Shown here: positions 26,744-36,255 of the stretch, piece after piece
How positions within the stretch are numbered: the stretch's first letter is position 1
Layout: every line of letters starts with the position of its first letter
Source of the DNA: Prevotella sp.
GTDB lineage: Bacteria > Bacteroidota > Bacteroidia > Bacteroidales > Bacteroidaceae
Length of the DNA: 64,000 nucleotides
NCBI GenBank assembly: GCA_022641735.1
Contig: JALCDQ010000002.1
Coordinates: 219,023 to 283,022, forward strand
Reading direction: 5' to 3'
Notes under the pieces: generated by a model
The model's input: only the letters and a program-made list of their open reading frames with translations
Told to the model about the DNA's origin: nothing
Databases searched by the model: none
Program-made: the position numbers and the translations under genes

Positions 26744-27718
26744 ATGGAGAAAAAAGATCTTAGGATAATATTCATGGGTACTCCCGAGTTTGCAGTCGGT
26801 TCTCTTCAAAAGTTAGTTGAAGGAGGATACAATGTTGTGGCTGTGGTGACTCAACCCGATAAACCTGTAGGCAGACATCAAGATGTTCTGCAGCCTTCTG
26901 CTGTTAAAGAATATGCTCTATCAAAGGAGATTCCAGTCCTTCAACCTGTAAAAATGAAGGATGAAGGATTCGTTGAAGAGTTGAAGAGTTATCATGCCGA
27001 CCTTCAGGTGGTAGTCGCCTTCCGGATGTTGCCAGAGATTGTCTGGGCAATGCCTCGTTTCGGAACTTTCAATGTACATGCTGCCCTCCTCCCACAATAT
27101 AGAGGTGCTGCGCCTATCAACTGGGCTGTCATCAATGGGGAGATACAAACGGGCGTCACCACATTTTTTCTCGACAAGGATATTGATACGGGCAGAATCA
27201 TTGCACAGAAGACTTTTGACATCCCCGATACGGCTGATGTCGAATACGTTTATGATGGACTGATGCATCTTGGTGCAGAAATTTGCCTGGAAACAGTGGA
27301 TAAAGTGATTGCCACAGACGGCAATGTGCCCTCCATTCCACAAAAGACAAGCAGTGACTTAAAGGCTGCTCCGAAGATTTTCAAGGAGACTTGTCAGATT
27401 AATTGGTCGCTTCCCGCAAAGCAAGTCTATGATTTCGTCAGAGGTCTCAGTCCTTACCCTGGCGCATGGACGACCATTTCATTGACAAAAACAGAGAGCA
27501 AAACAAATGTGGTTTTGAAGATTTTCAAGGCAGAAAAGTCAAAGGTGGCCAGTCAAGAACCTGAGGGAACGATTATGGCCCACAACAACAACCTCTTTAT
27601 ATCTTGTTCTGATGAATGGCTTGAAATCACGGAACTCCAGCTTGCTGGCAAGAAACGGATGCAAGCACGCGATTTTATCAATGGAATGAGAAATATTGAA
27701 GAATATTCTGCTAAATAA
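26744..27718 (+). CDS. fmt: Methionyl-tRNA formyltransferase
   Basis: Formylates initiator Met-tRNA using 10-formyltetrahydrofolate. The formyltransferase domain starts IIFMGTPEFAV. The catalytic residues Asn110, His112 and Asp148 lie in FNVHAALLPQYRG and DKDIDTG. A C-terminal tRNA-binding domain (SPYPGAWTTI) follows, and 324 aa is standard. Unlike in many bacteria, no def gene is adjacent; the neighbour is tsaC, another tRNA-related gene, which has its own promoter. Confidence 0.97.
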   Translation: MEKKDLRIIFMGTPEFAVGSLQKLVEGGYNVVAVVTQPDKPVGRHQDVLQPSAVKEYALSKEIPVLQPVKMKDEGFVEELKSYHADLQVVVAFRMLPEIVWAMPRFGTFNVHAALLPQYRGAAPINWAVINGEIQTGVTTFFLDKDIDTGRIIAQKTFDIPDTADVEYVYDGLMHLGAEICLETVDKVIATDGNVPSIPQKTSSDLKAAPKIFKETCQINWSLPAKQVYDFVRGLSPYPGAWTTISLTKTESKTNVVLKIFKAEKSKVASQEPEGTIMAHNNNLFISCSDEWLEITELQLAGKKRMQARDFINGMRNIEEYSAK

Positions 27719-27719
27719 T

Positions 27720-27751
27720 TTTGGTCGTCGCAAAATTATTTGTTATTTTTG
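27720..27751 (+). promoter_or_regulatory. tsaC promoter
   Basis: TTTG at 27720-27723, 20 bp, TATTTTTG at 27744-27751; the -33 element begins directly after the fmt stop codon. Confidence 0.7.
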
Positions 27752-27776
27752 CGAGGAATATAATTAAAAGGTACAA

Positions 27777-28346
27777 ATGAATCAGAGTGAAGATATCAAA
27801 AATGCTGTAGAAGTGTTGAAAAAAGGTGGCGTCATCCTCTACCCTACGGATACCGTGTGGGGCATAGGTTGTGATGCGACCAATGAAGCAGCAGTAGCGA
27901 AAGTGTATCAGATAAAACATCGTGACGACTCTAAGGCTCTTATCTGCCTTGTTGACTCAGACGCACGCCTCCAAAGGTATGTGAGGAATGTGCCCGAAGT
28001 GGCCTGGCAACTGCTTGATGCAGCCACAAAACCGACCACGGTGATTCTCGATAATGCTGTAAACCTTGCTCCCAATCTGATTGCGGAAGATGGTTCCATC
28101 GCCTTGCGCATCACGAAAGAGGCTTTTTCTAAGGAACTTTGTTATCGTTTTCAGAAAGCTTTGGTAAGCACAAGCGCCAACATCAGCGGAGAGCCTGCTG
28201 CCGCCAACTACTGTGATATCTCACAAGAACTGCTCGATGCAGTTGATTATGTCTGCTTCACTCGTCGTCAGGAGCACAAGCCACACACACCTTCAAGCAT
28301 CATCCGACTCACTGAGAATGGTGAAATAACTATCATCAGGAAATAA
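27777..28346 (+). CDS. tsaC: L-threonylcarbamoyladenylate synthase
   Basis: Makes threonylcarbamoyl-AMP from threonine, bicarbonate and ATP for the t6A37 modification of tRNA; the mtaB product in this window acts later on the same base. A 189-aa YrdC/Sua5 domain without the extra C-terminal Sua5 domain. Signatures are GGVILYPTDTVWGIGCDA, KHRDDSKALICLV and STSANISGEPA. It is 7 bp upstream of the ClC gene, so the two are probably co-transcribed. Confidence 0.94.
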   Translation: MNQSEDIKNAVEVLKKGGVILYPTDTVWGIGCDATNEAAVAKVYQIKHRDDSKALICLVDSDARLQRYVRNVPEVAWQLLDAATKPTTVILDNAVNLAPNLIAEDGSIALRITKEAFSKELCYRFQKALVSTSANISGEPAAANYCDISQELLDAVDYVCFTRRQEHKPHTPSSIIRLTENGEITIIRK

Positions 28347-28353
28347 GAATAAC

Positions 28354-30156
28354 ATGGAAGCAGCAGTTACAACGAAATCGCTCACAATGGAGAAAATCAT
28401 TCTCTGGCGGAATAAGCATATTCCCGACCGCCAGATGACCTTGATATTATCCTTCTTTGTGGGCTTTTTTGCATCGGTAGCGGCTTTCTTCCTTCATTGG
28501 CTGATAACGCAAATACAGATATTGCTGACAACGGGATTCACCGTCTATAGCTATAATGAGCTCTACCTTTTGTTTCCTATCATCGGCATATTCCTGACCT
28601 CTCTGTTCGTCCGCCATATCGTCAAAGACAACATTTCGCATGGTATCACCCGCGTGTTGTATGCCATTTCCACGAAAAACAGTCATTTGAAGCCTCATAA
28701 TTGCTGGTCTTCGGTGATAGCCTCAGCACTTACCATCGGTTTCGGAGGTTCTGTCGGAGCTGAGGCTCCTATCGTTCTCACCGGCTCGGCCATAGGCAGC
28801 AACCTCGGACAATTGTTTCATTTGAGCAAGAAATCCCTCATGTTGTTGGTTGGATGCGGTGCTTCAGCAGCCATTGCAGCCATCTTCAAAGCCCCTATCG
28901 CTGGTCTTGTTTTCACGTTGGAAGTGCTGATGGTAGACCTGTCAATGGCTTCTCTGCTTCCTATCCTGACCTCCTGCGTCACGGCAACATGCTTCTCCTA
29001 TATCTTCGTAGGTACCTCTTCCCTCTTTTCCTTCACTCTCGACAGTGCCTGGTTATTGGAAAGAGTACCGGCATGCATCCTCTTCGGCCTATTCTGTGGC
29101 ATCATTAGCCTCTATTTTATGCGTACGATGAACTCCTGCGAGAACATGTTTTCCAAGCTAAATCATCGTCCTTATGCCAAGATAATCATAGGTGGAGTCA
29201 TCCTGAGCATACTCATTTTCCTCTTCCCTTCGCTATATGGTGAGGGTTATAATGCCATCAACGTGCTTTTGAGCGGCAACACCGAGGCCGAATGGAACAA
29301 TATCATGAACAACTCTTTGTTCTATGGTCATGGCGACCTTCTTATTGTTTACATCGGTTTGGTCTTATTGACAAAGGTATTCGCAACATCGGCCACCAAT
29401 GGCGGAGGCGGTTGTGGTGGTACCTTCGCACCCTCTTTGTTCATCGGAGGATTCGGTGGTTTCTTCTTTTCAAGACTGTGGAATATGTATCAAGTGGGAC
29501 CTTATATTCCCGAAAAGAACTTCACCCTTTTGGGCATGGCTGGCGTGATGGCCGGCGTAATGCATGCCCCGCTCACCGGAATCTTCCTGATTGCCGAGAT
29601 AACAGGCGGTTATGCGCTTTTCATGCCACTGATTATCGTCAGCATCGTATCGGTTTTGACCATCAGCATCTTTGAGCCTCACAGCATCTATGCCATGCGT
29701 TTGGCGCGTGAAGGAAAGCTTCTCACCCACCATACCGACCGCTCCATCCTCACCTTGATGAGTCTTGACAGCGTCATCGAGAAAGAATATTCCGCCGTAA
29801 CGCCTGATATGCCGTTGGCTAAACTGGTGCAAACCATCAGCCGAAGCAATACTAGTTTCATCCCTGTCGTTGATAATGCCGGCACCTTATTAGGTGAAAT
29901 TGATATTACAAAAATACGCCATATCGTCTTCCGGACTGAACTTTACAACCGCTTTACAGTAGGCCAATTGACTACAAATGTACCTGCCACCTTGGGTGTA
30001 AACGACCCTATGGAAGAAGTAATGAAGAAATTTGACAGTACAAATGCAAATTTCCTCCCTGTAACGGATGTAAACAGACACCTGATTGGCTACATTTCCA
30101 GAACGCACATGTATTCGATGTACCGCAAGATGGTGGCTGATTATTCCACTGAATAA
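28354..30156 (+). CDS. ClC-family chloride channel/antiporter with two CBS domains
   Basis: A 600-aa inner-membrane anion transporter. The ClC pore motifs are visible: GFGGSVGAEAPIV with Glu137 at the gating-glutamate position, and NGGGGCGGTFAPSLFIGG in the second half. The C-terminal cytosolic part has two CBS domains, about residues 465-525 and 530-590, which usually bind nucleotides. Whether it is a proton-coupled exchanger or a channel cannot be decided here. It is preceded by tsaC and followed directly by the long repeat array D, with no obvious terminator before it. Confidence 0.93.
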   Translation: MEAAVTTKSLTMEKIILWRNKHIPDRQMTLILSFFVGFFASVAAFFLHWLITQIQILLTTGFTVYSYNELYLLFPIIGIFLTSLFVRHIVKDNISHGITRVLYAISTKNSHLKPHNCWSSVIASALTIGFGGSVGAEAPIVLTGSAIGSNLGQLFHLSKKSLMLLVGCGASAAIAAIFKAPIAGLVFTLEVLMVDLSMASLLPILTSCVTATCFSYIFVGTSSLFSFTLDSAWLLERVPACILFGLFCGIISLYFMRTMNSCENMFSKLNHRPYAKIIIGGVILSILIFLFPSLYGEGYNAINVLLSGNTEAEWNNIMNNSLFYGHGDLLIVYIGLVLLTKVFATSATNGGGGCGGTFAPSLFIGGFGGFFFSRLWNMYQVGPYIPEKNFTLLGMAGVMAGVMHAPLTGIFLIAEITGGYALFMPLIIVSIVSVLTISIFEPHSIYAMRLAREGKLLTHHTDRSILTLMSLDSVIEKEYSAVTPDMPLAKLVQTISRSNTSFIPVVDNAGTLLGEIDITKIRHIVFRTELYNRFTVGQLTTNVPATLGVNDPMEEVMKKFDSTNANFLPVTDVNRHLIGYISRTHMYSMYRKMVADYSTE

Positions 30157-30200
30157 TACTTTTCTTGACATCCTCATTTATGAACAGGCTGGTCATAAAT

Positions 30201-30454
30201 GACTTTCGAGAGCCATGATAACGGCTTCCGAGAGGGATAAAAGCGGCTAATGGAGATTACAAATGGGGGTTGTAACGTGATTACACACCGTGTGTAACGT
30301 CATTACAAGTTACTTGTAACGTGATTACAAGCCGTGTGTAATCTCGTCATCAACCTCTTTTTACTTCCCTATTAACCGTTTTTGTGGTCGTCATCAGCCA
30401 TTTTCAAGCTCGTCAAAGACCATTTTCAGGGATGCCTATAACGCACTTCTAACT
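30201..30454. repeat. Long period-22 array D, about 11-12 units in three word families
   Basis: The 22-bp period can be followed through most of the 30157-30529 gap. First part: TCGAGAG/CCGAGAG at 30206 and 30228, and CGGCT at 30222 and 30244. Middle: palindromes TGTAACGTGATTACA, TGTAACGTCATTACA and TGTAACGTGATTACA at 30271, 30293 and 30315. Last part: 22-bp units starting at 30345, 30367, 30389 and 30411, of the type CGTCATCAGCCATTTTCA, with a weaker one at 30433. A 2-bp phase slip occurs near 30260. It is the longest array in the window. Confidence 0.8.
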
Positions 30455-30474
30455 TGCTGATAATCACAAAAGAA

Positions 30475-30504
30475 AGAGCCCGACAGCATTGGCTATCGGG
30501 CTCT
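30475..30504 (-). terminator. Terminator of the ROK kinase gene
   Basis: AGAGCCCGA paired with TCGGGCTCT, extended inside by AGC/GCT after one mismatch. On the minus strand it is followed by TTCTTTTG. Confidence 0.85.
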
Positions 30505-30529
30505 GAATATTGAATAGGAATACTTTCAA

Positions 30530-31516
30530 TTAAGCCTCATTTATTTCCCAACCCACAGCTGAAGCACCAAGCACTGCTGCAGAAGAGCCTTCCAATCCGC
30601 TCACAAGGAACTTAGGCTTATCCTTGAAGATAGCCAAAACGTGCTCCTTATAGCTGCGCTCTATTGGTTTCATAATCAAATCACCGGCTTTGGTAAGACC
30701 GCCAAAGAAGATGAAAGCCTCTGGAGATGAGAAAGCAGCAAAGTCAGCACAAGCTTCACCGAGGATTTCACCCGTAAAATCATAGACTTCCTTTGCCAAA
30801 GCGTCACCTTTACCAGCAGCAATAGACACGTCGAGAGAAGTGATTTTCTCAGGATCCAGATCTCTCAAGAGAGATGGAGTGTCACGTGTAGCGAGGAATT
30901 CTCTTGCTGTGCGGGCAACACCTGTTGCTGAGCAATAAGCCTCCAAGCAACCATTGCGACCACAACCGCATGGACGTCCGTTCTCTCTGCGCATGATAAC
31001 GTGGCCAAGTTCACCAGCAAAACCATCGCAGCCATATACCATCTGACCGTTGATAACAATGCCTGAACCTACTCCAGTGCCCAAAGTCAGCATGATAAAG
31101 TTCTTCATGCCGCGGGCAACTCCATAAATCATCTCGCCGATAGCAGCAGCATTAGCGTCGTTGGTCAATGCTACAGGCACGCCAAGAGCCTTTGAGAACA
31201 TGTCAGCCAAAGGAACAATGCCGTTATGACCCCATATCAAGTTAGGGGCAAACTCTATCGTTCCCGTATAGTAATTACCATCCGGAGCACCGATGCCCAT
31301 AGCCTTGATTTTGTCAATACCGCCCACTTGGTCGATGATAATCTTAAGAGCATCAACAGAAGCAGCTACATAGTCTTCCACTTTCTCATAAGCCTGCGTC
31401 TTGATAGCAGTAGTAGCTTTGATGTCACCACGGCTGTCTACAATGCCAAACACTGAGTTTGTTCCGCCCAGATCCAAACCGATTACATACGGTTTTAATT
31501 CATTCTGTACTTCCAT
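30530..31516 (-). CDS. ROK-family sugar kinase (glucokinase-like)
   Basis: Cytosolic ATP-dependent sugar kinase, 328 aa. The N-terminal phosphate loop IGLDLGGTNSVFGIV and the ROK zinc motif GRPCGCGRNGCLE (about residues 183-195) are present. Glucose is the likely substrate, because Bacteroidales glucokinases are of this type, but N-acetylmannosamine or other hexoses cannot be excluded. It is monocistronic, with a consensus promoter (TTTG, 20 bp, TACCTTTG) and a strong terminator. Confidence 0.9.
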   Translation of the reverse strand: MEVQNELKPYVIGLDLGGTNSVFGIVDSRGDIKATTAIKTQAYEKVEDYVAASVDALKIIIDQVGGIDKIKAMGIGAPDGNYYTGTIEFAPNLIWGHNGIVPLADMFSKALGVPVALTNDANAAAIGEMIYGVARGMKNFIMLTLGTGVGSGIVINGQMVYGCDGFAGELGHVIMRRENGRPCGCGRNGCLEAYCSATGVARTAREFLATRDTPSLLRDLDPEKITSLDVSIAAGKGDALAKEVYDFTGEILGEACADFAAFSSPEAFIFFGGLTKAGDLIMKPIERSYKEHVLAIFKDKPKFLVSGLEGSSAAVLGASAVGWEINEA

Positions 31517-31560
31517 AATTTATAAATCTTATTATTTTAGTTATTTGATTTCCTAGTACA

Positions 31561-31592
31561 CAAAGGTAAGTAAAAAACTCTAATGAAACAAA
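31561..31592 (-). promoter_or_regulatory. ROK kinase promoter
   Basis: On the minus strand, TTTG (31589-31592), 20-bp spacer, TACCTTTG (31561-31568). Confidence 0.75.
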
Positions 31593-31664
31593 GAATATTC
31601 AGAAAAAATGAGAAGAATATGCGGATTTTTCATCTTTCCTCTTCCTATTTTCAATTATAATTCG

Positions 31665-31672
31665 TAAATTTG
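31665..31672 (+). promoter_or_regulatory. -7 element of the LysE-DUF4924-rfbD-prfC operon
   Basis: TAAATTTG, with only eight bases before the ATG at 31681, implying a leader of a few nucleotides at most. No TTTG at -33. Confidence 0.55.
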
Positions 31673-31680
31673 CACTCGAT

Positions 31681-32349
31681 ATGCCATTTCCGTTTCATAT
31701 AGATATATTGGATCTCATACTTAAAGGGATTCTTATTGGCATCATAGCCTCCGCACCAATGGGACCTGTTGGCGTGCTTTGCATACAGCGTACTTTGAAT
31801 AAAGGACGTTGGTATGGCTTTGTAACAGGTATAGGAGCAGCCTTAAGTGACATCATCTACGCCCTCATCACTGGTCTTGGAATGAGTTTCGTGATGAAGC
31901 TTATCACCAACCCAACCAATCTCTTCTGGTTGAAAATATCAGGAAGCGTGGTGCTGCTGATATTCGGAATCTACTGTTTCCGCAATAATCCGACGAAGAA
32001 AATGCACATCAGCGGAAAGAATAAGGGTACCTATTGGCACAACGGAATCACTGCTTTTCTGCTCACTTTCTCAAACCCACTCATCATATTGGTATTCATC
32101 GGCGTGTTTGCTCAATTCGCTTTCGTGATACCAAATCAACCTGTAGAGATGTCATTTGGCTATTTGAGCATTGTCGGAGGTGCCATTCTATGGTGGTTTG
32201 GATTAACTTGGCTAGTAGACAAGATTAGAGGCAAGTTTGACAACAATGGCATCACTATTATTAATAAGGTGATAGGCAGTGTCGTGATTATATTCTCTTT
32301 GATATTTCTCATTGGCACTATATTCAACCTTTATACAATTTCTTACTAA
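31681..32349 (+). CDS. LysE/RhtB-family amino-acid exporter
   Basis: A 222-aa inner-membrane protein with six hydrophobic spans. The N-terminal IIASAPMGPVGVLCIQRTLNKGR is the LysE-family signature, with the conserved P-M-G-P. These proteins export amino acids or related metabolites; the substrate is not evident. It is the first gene of a four-gene operon; its TAA stop shares one base with the ATG of the next gene. Confidence 0.88.
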   Translation: MPFPFHIDILDLILKGILIGIIASAPMGPVGVLCIQRTLNKGRWYGFVTGIGAALSDIIYALITGLGMSFVMKLITNPTNLFWLKISGSVVLLIFGIYCFRNNPTKKMHISGKNKGTYWHNGITAFLLTFSNPLIILVFIGVFAQFAFVIPNQPVEMSFGYLSIVGGAILWWFGLTWLVDKIRGKFDNNGITIINKVIGSVVIIFSLIFLIGTIFNLYTISY

Positions 32350-32906
32350 TGTATATCGCTCAGGAATTACGTAAAAAAAGCATTGCCGAATATCTACTCT
32401 ATATGTGGCAAGTAGAAGACATCATTCGTGCTTATGGCTGTTCAATATCCAGAATCCGCCACGAGTATATTGACAAGTTTGACTATACCGATGAACAGAA
32501 GGACGAAATGACGGATTGGTATGGCAATTTGATTAGGATGATTAACGAAGAAGGCAAACGGGAATCAGGGCATTTGCAGATAAATGAGGTGATACTGAAA
32601 GATGTTATCGACCTTCACGGACAGCTCTTGGAGTCCACGAAGTTCCCTTATTACAATGCTGAATACTATAAAGTGCTTCCTTATATCGTAGAACTGCGCC
32701 AGCGCGGAGACAAGGAAGTGAACGAGATAGAGACTTGTCTGGACGCTCTTTATGGCGTCATGCTCTTAAGACTACAGAAAAAAGAAATAACACCGGAGAC
32801 ATCCCATGCCATCAAAGAAATCACTACATTCATCGGAATGCTCTCCGACTACTATATAAAAGATAGAACAGAAGGTTTAAAATTTGAGGACGACAATCAA
32901 TTATGA
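32349..32906 (+). CDS. DUF4924-family protein
   Basis: A 185-aa soluble, largely helical protein of a family known to me only from Bacteroidota. It begins MYIAQELRKKSIAEYLLYMWQ, and the C-terminal half is rich in heptad-like helices. No catalytic motif or signal peptide is seen and the function is unknown. It overlaps lysE by one base and rfbD by four bases (ATGA), so translation of the three is tightly coupled. Confidence 0.85.
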   Translation: MYIAQELRKKSIAEYLLYMWQVEDIIRAYGCSISRIRHEYIDKFDYTDEQKDEMTDWYGNLIRMINEEGKRESGHLQINEVILKDVIDLHGQLLESTKFPYYNAEYYKVLPYIVELRQRGDKEVNEIETCLDALYGVMLLRLQKKEITPETSHAIKEITTFIGMLSDYYIKDRTEGLKFEDDNQL

Positions 32907-33766
32907 ACATCTTAATTACAGGCTGTAACGGCCAACTCGGAAACGAGATACAGTTACTTGAGGCAGAAAATGCCCAACATACGTTTTTCAACACTGATGT
33001 TAAAGAACTTGATATAACCAACCAGCAAGCTATCAACCAATTTGTTCAAGAGAACAAAATTGATGGTATCGTGAATTGTGCGGCATTTACTGCCGTTGAC
33101 AAAGCTGAATCCAGCAAGCAACTTTGCACTGCTTTGAACTCTGAAGCACCGGCTTATCTGGCCGCCGCCATTCAAGAAAGAGGAGGCTTTATGGTGCAGA
33201 TTTCCACTGATTATGTGTTTGATGGAACTCATCACACTCCTTATGTGGAGACCGACAAGCCATGCCCTGACAGCGTATATGGGTTTACGAAGCTCGCTGG
33301 AGAGGTTGCTGTGCAGAGATTCTGCAAGCGAACGATGATTATCCGAACCGCTTGGCTCTACTCTACTTTTGGCAATAATTTCGTCAAAACGATGATTCGT
33401 CTTGGAAGAGAAAAGGCTGAGTTGGGCGTCATCTTCGACCAGATAGGCTCTCCAACGTATGCTCACGATTTGGCAGTAGCCATTCTGACGGCCATCAACA
33501 AGGGCGTTCAGCCGGGTGTATATCATTTTTCCAATGAAGGAGTCATCAGTTGGTACGACTTTACCAAGGCCATTCATCGCATCGCAGGCATCAAAAACTG
33601 CCACGTGAAGCCATTGCATACCAAGGAATACCCTACTCCTGCCAACCGTCCGAACTACAGTGTTTTGGACAAAACAAAGATTAAGAACACTTACGGAATT
33701 GAGATTCCCTATTGGGAAGAGTCATTGGAGACTTGCATCGAGAAACTTCTAAGCGAAGAAAAATAA
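32903..33766 (+). CDS. rfbD: dTDP-4-dehydrorhamnose reductase
   Basis: NADPH-dependent last step of dTDP-L-rhamnose synthesis. A short-chain dehydrogenase/extended-SDR fold with the nucleotide loop ITGCNGQLGNEI at the N-terminus. VNCAAFTAVDKAE, STDYVFDG and the catalytic Tyr-x-x-x-Lys in YGFTKLAGE are present. 287 aa, normal length. The other rml genes are not in the window. It ends 11 bp before prfC. Confidence 0.95.
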   Translation: MNILITGCNGQLGNEIQLLEAENAQHTFFNTDVKELDITNQQAINQFVQENKIDGIVNCAAFTAVDKAESSKQLCTALNSEAPAYLAAAIQERGGFMVQISTDYVFDGTHHTPYVETDKPCPDSVYGFTKLAGEVAVQRFCKRTMIIRTAWLYSTFGNNFVKTMIRLGREKAELGVIFDQIGSPTYAHDLAVAILTAINKGVQPGVYHFSNEGVISWYDFTKAIHRIAGIKNCHVKPLHTKEYPTPANRPNYSVLDKTKIKNTYGIEIPYWEESLETCIEKLLSEEK

Positions 33767-33777
33767 AAGGATAACAG

Positions 33778-35343
33778 ATGAACGAAATAGAACGCAGGAG
33801 AACTTTTGCCATTATCTCTCACCCTGATGCCGGTAAAACTACCCTTACAGAGAAGTTTTTGCTCTTCGGAGGACAGATTCAAGTAGCAGGAGCCGTTAAG
33901 AACAACAAGATACGCAAGACAGCAACATCCGACTGGATGGACATTGAAAAGCAGCGCGGAATCTCTGTTTCGACTTCTGTTATGGAGTTCGACTACGAAG
34001 GATACAAAGTAAATATCCTCGATACACCAGGCCATCAGGACTTTGCCGAAGACACTTATCGCACCTTAACAGCAGTGGATTCAGCCATTATCGTGGTTGA
34101 TTCCGCCAAAGGCGTTGAGGCTCAGACCCGTAAACTGATGGAAGTCTGCCGCATGCGAAACACTCCTGTCATCATCTTCATCAATAAAATGGACCGTGAA
34201 GGGCGTGACCCTTTCGACCTATTGGATGAATTGGAGCAGGAACTTCAGATTCACGTGCGCCCTCTATCATGGCCAATCGGTCAGGGTATGAGGTTCAAAG
34301 GCGTGTATAACATCTATGAGCAACAACTCAATCTCTTCACGCCCAACAAGCAAAGAGTCACTGAGAAGGTGGCTGTTGACATTCAGTCGAAGGAACTCGA
34401 CCAACATGTAGGCGAAAGAGAAGCACAGCGTTTGCGTGAAGACCTTGAACTTGTGAATGGCGTTTATCCTGATTTTGACGTGAAAAGTTATCGTTCTGCC
34501 GAGGTTGCACCTGTCTTTTTCGGTAGTGCACTCAATAATTTCGGTGTTCAGGAGTTGCTCAACTGCTTTGTGGAGATAGCTCCAAGCCCCAAACCCACTA
34601 AGGCTGAAGAGCGCCTGATAGAGCCAACAGAGCCGAAGTTCACAGGCTTTATCTTCAAAATTACCGCCAATATCGACCCTAACCATCGGTCTTGTATTGC
34701 CTTCTGCAAGGTCTGCTCGGGCAAATTCGTGCGCAATGCGCCCTATCTGCACATACGATTGGGCAAGACGGTGAGGTTCAGCAGTCCCACGCAATTTATG
34801 GCTCAACGAAAGTCAACGATAGAAGAAGCTTATCCGGGAGACATTGTCGGACTGCCTGACAACGGCATTTTCAAGATTGGCGACACGCTCACCGAGGGCG
34901 AGGAAATCCATTTCCGGGGTCTTCCGAGTTTCTCTCCAGAGCTCTTCAAGTATATCGAAAACGACGACCCGATGAAGTCGAAGCAGTTCTATAAAGGCAT
35001 CGAACAGTTGATGAACGAAGGTGTAGCCCAGCTGTTCATCAATCAATTCAACAATCGGAGAATCATCGGAACGGTGGGACAACTGCAATTTGAGGTCATC
35101 CAATACCGCTTGGAGAACGAATACAACGCCAAATGCCGTTGGGAACCGGTACATCTCTACAAGGCATGCTGGATTGAAAGCGACGACAAAGAGGAATATG
35201 ACAACTTCAAGAAGCGCAAATATCAATATATGGCAACGGACTTGGAGGGTCGTGATGTCTTCCTTGCAGACAGCAGTTACGTGCTGAGCATGGCGCAACA
35301 AGACTTCAAGCACATCAAGTTCCACTTCACCAGTGAGTTCTGA
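33778..35343 (+). CDS. prfC: Peptide chain release factor 3
   Basis: A translational GTPase, 521 aa, that recycles RF1/RF2 after termination. G-domain motifs: SHPDAGKTT (G1, residues 14-22), DTPGHQDF (G3) and [10 protein letters not shown] (G4). The C-terminal RF3 domains contain [10 protein letters not shown] and YRLENEYN. It is the last gene of the lysE operon. A hairpin (CCTTTCAGA/TCTGAAAGG, 35350-35383) follows the stop but lacks a clear T-run. Confidence 0.96.
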   Translation: MNEIERRRTFAIISHPDAGKTTLTEKFLLFGGQIQVAGAVKNNKIRKTATSDWMDIEKQRGISVSTSVMEFDYEGYKVNILDTPGHQDFAEDTYRTLTAVDSAIIVVDSAKGVEAQTRKLMEVCRMRNTPVIIFINKMDREGRDPFDLLDELEQELQIHVRPLSWPIGQGMRFKGVYNIYEQQLNLFTPNKQRVTEKVAVDIQSKELDQHVGEREAQRLREDLELVNGVYPDFDVKSYRSAEVAPVFFGSALNNFGVQELLNCFVEIAPSPKPTKAEERLIEPTEPKFTGFIFKITANIDPNHRSCIAFCKVCSGKFVRNAPYLHIRLGKTVRFSSPTQFMAQRKSTIEEAYPGDIVGLPDNGIFKIGDTLTEGEEIHFRGLPSFSPELFKYIENDDPMKSKQFYKGIEQLMNEGVAQLFINQFNNRRIIGTVGQLQFEVIQYRLENEYNAKCRWEPVHLYKACWIESDDKEEYDNFKKRKYQYMATDLEGRDVFLADSSYVLSMAQQDFKHIKFHFTSEF

Positions 35344-35360
35344 TAATGACCTTTCAGAGG

Positions 35361-35511
35361 GTAAAAGATTGCCTTCTGAAAGGCTATCAATCATCAACAG
35401 GATTGTAAAAGATAGTTTTTTACAGACTAAAACAAGTTGTTTTGGTAGGTAAAACAAGTTGTTTTGGTGAGTAAAACAAGTTGTTTTGCTTTCTAAGAGA
35501 TTATCCTTTAC
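35361..35511. repeat. Period-22 palindrome array E, up to 7 units
   Basis: The core is three identical copies of the perfect palindrome AAAACAAGTTGTTTT at 35429, 35451 and 35473, exactly 22 bp apart. In the same phase lie GTAAAAGATAGTTTTTTAC at 35405, a GTAAAAG-type unit at 35361, and a degenerate TAAGAGATTATCCTTTA near 35495. The slot at 35383 is not visibly palindromic. It fills the convergent gap between prfC and the UpxY-like gene. Confidence 0.88.
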
Positions 35512-35528
35512 AAGGCAACTATCAATAT

Positions 35529-36119
35529 TTACTTCTCTGGAAGCTGAGCACAGCACCAGCGGGAGACCTTTATCATCACCGCCATACCTGGCACTTCCTT
35601 GAGTAAATAGTATTTCTTGCTCGAGCGGACGAGCTTTCCCGTGAGTCCTTTCAAAGGCCCATGTTGCACTAAAACAGGTGTGCCGGCCTTCAGATGAGCC
35701 TCATCTTCAGAGAGATATTTCCGCATTTCAATCTCCGGATTACACATGATTTGGAACTCCAACATCTGCTTATTGGGGATTTCATAATACTCCTCACCCT
35801 CCTTTGACTTCTTGATGATGCTCATTTTATAAGGCAAATCCATGATGATGCGCCGCATTTCCTTTTCGTCACGGTCCTTTTTGAGGAAGATAAGGTTTCT
35901 CACTACGGGCATGAGTACATGCTTTATCATCTTCTCCCCTTTGACGAAATCGCGGTATTCCATAGGCACAAAGCAACTGACACCTCGCTCTTGAAGGCCA
36001 GAAACAATCTCTTTCTGCCGAGTGGTAAATAGCCTTGCGGCATACCAATTCATGCCATCATCCTCTATTCTGCCACCCCAATTAGTGGTTGGAGTGAAAT
36101 CCGTCAGCTCTGTATCCAT
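35529..36119 (-). CDS. UpxY-type NusG-like antiterminator, orphan
   Basis: A 196-aa NusG paralogue. The NGN domain (NWYAARLFTTRQKEIVSGLQERGVSCFVPM) is followed by a C-terminal KOW-like segment (HGPLKGLTGKLV). UpxY proteins of Bacteroides bind RNA polymerase at the start of capsule operons and prevent early termination. Here the gene stands alone: the next feature downstream is array E and the convergent prfC, and there is no capsule locus in the window. The promoter TACATTTG (minus strand, 36154-36161) supports the ATG at 36119. It could act in trans, for example on another polysaccharide locus. Confidence 0.82.
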   Translation of the reverse strand: MDTELTDFTPTTNWGGRIEDDGMNWYAARLFTTRQKEIVSGLQERGVSCFVPMEYRDFVKGEKMIKHVLMPVVRNLIFLKKDRDEKEMRRIIMDLPYKMSIIKKSKEGEEYYEIPNKQMLEFQIMCNPEIEMRKYLSEDEAHLKAGTPVLVQHGPLKGLTGKLVRSSKKYYLLKEVPGMAVMIKVSRWCCAQLPEK

Positions 36120-36225
36120 AGTCTTATAGCCCGAAAATTTGATTTTTCACGTGCAAATGTAACCATTTTATTTGAGAAAACGATGATTTCAGTCCATTCA
36201 TTTATGACTTCTCGGAAATTAATTG

Positions 36226-36233
36226 TATCTTTG
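36226..36233 (+). promoter_or_regulatory. -7 element of the secreted protein gene at 36256
   Basis: TATCTTTG, 22 bp before the ATG. Confidence 0.6.
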
Positions 36234-36255
36234 TAGATAGAAACAGTATAGGAAA

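Noticed and set aside
35350..35383. Hairpin after prfC as a normal terminator
   Set aside because: The stem is good but there is no T-run, and its loop contains a GTAAAAG unit in phase with array E, so it is better described with the array.
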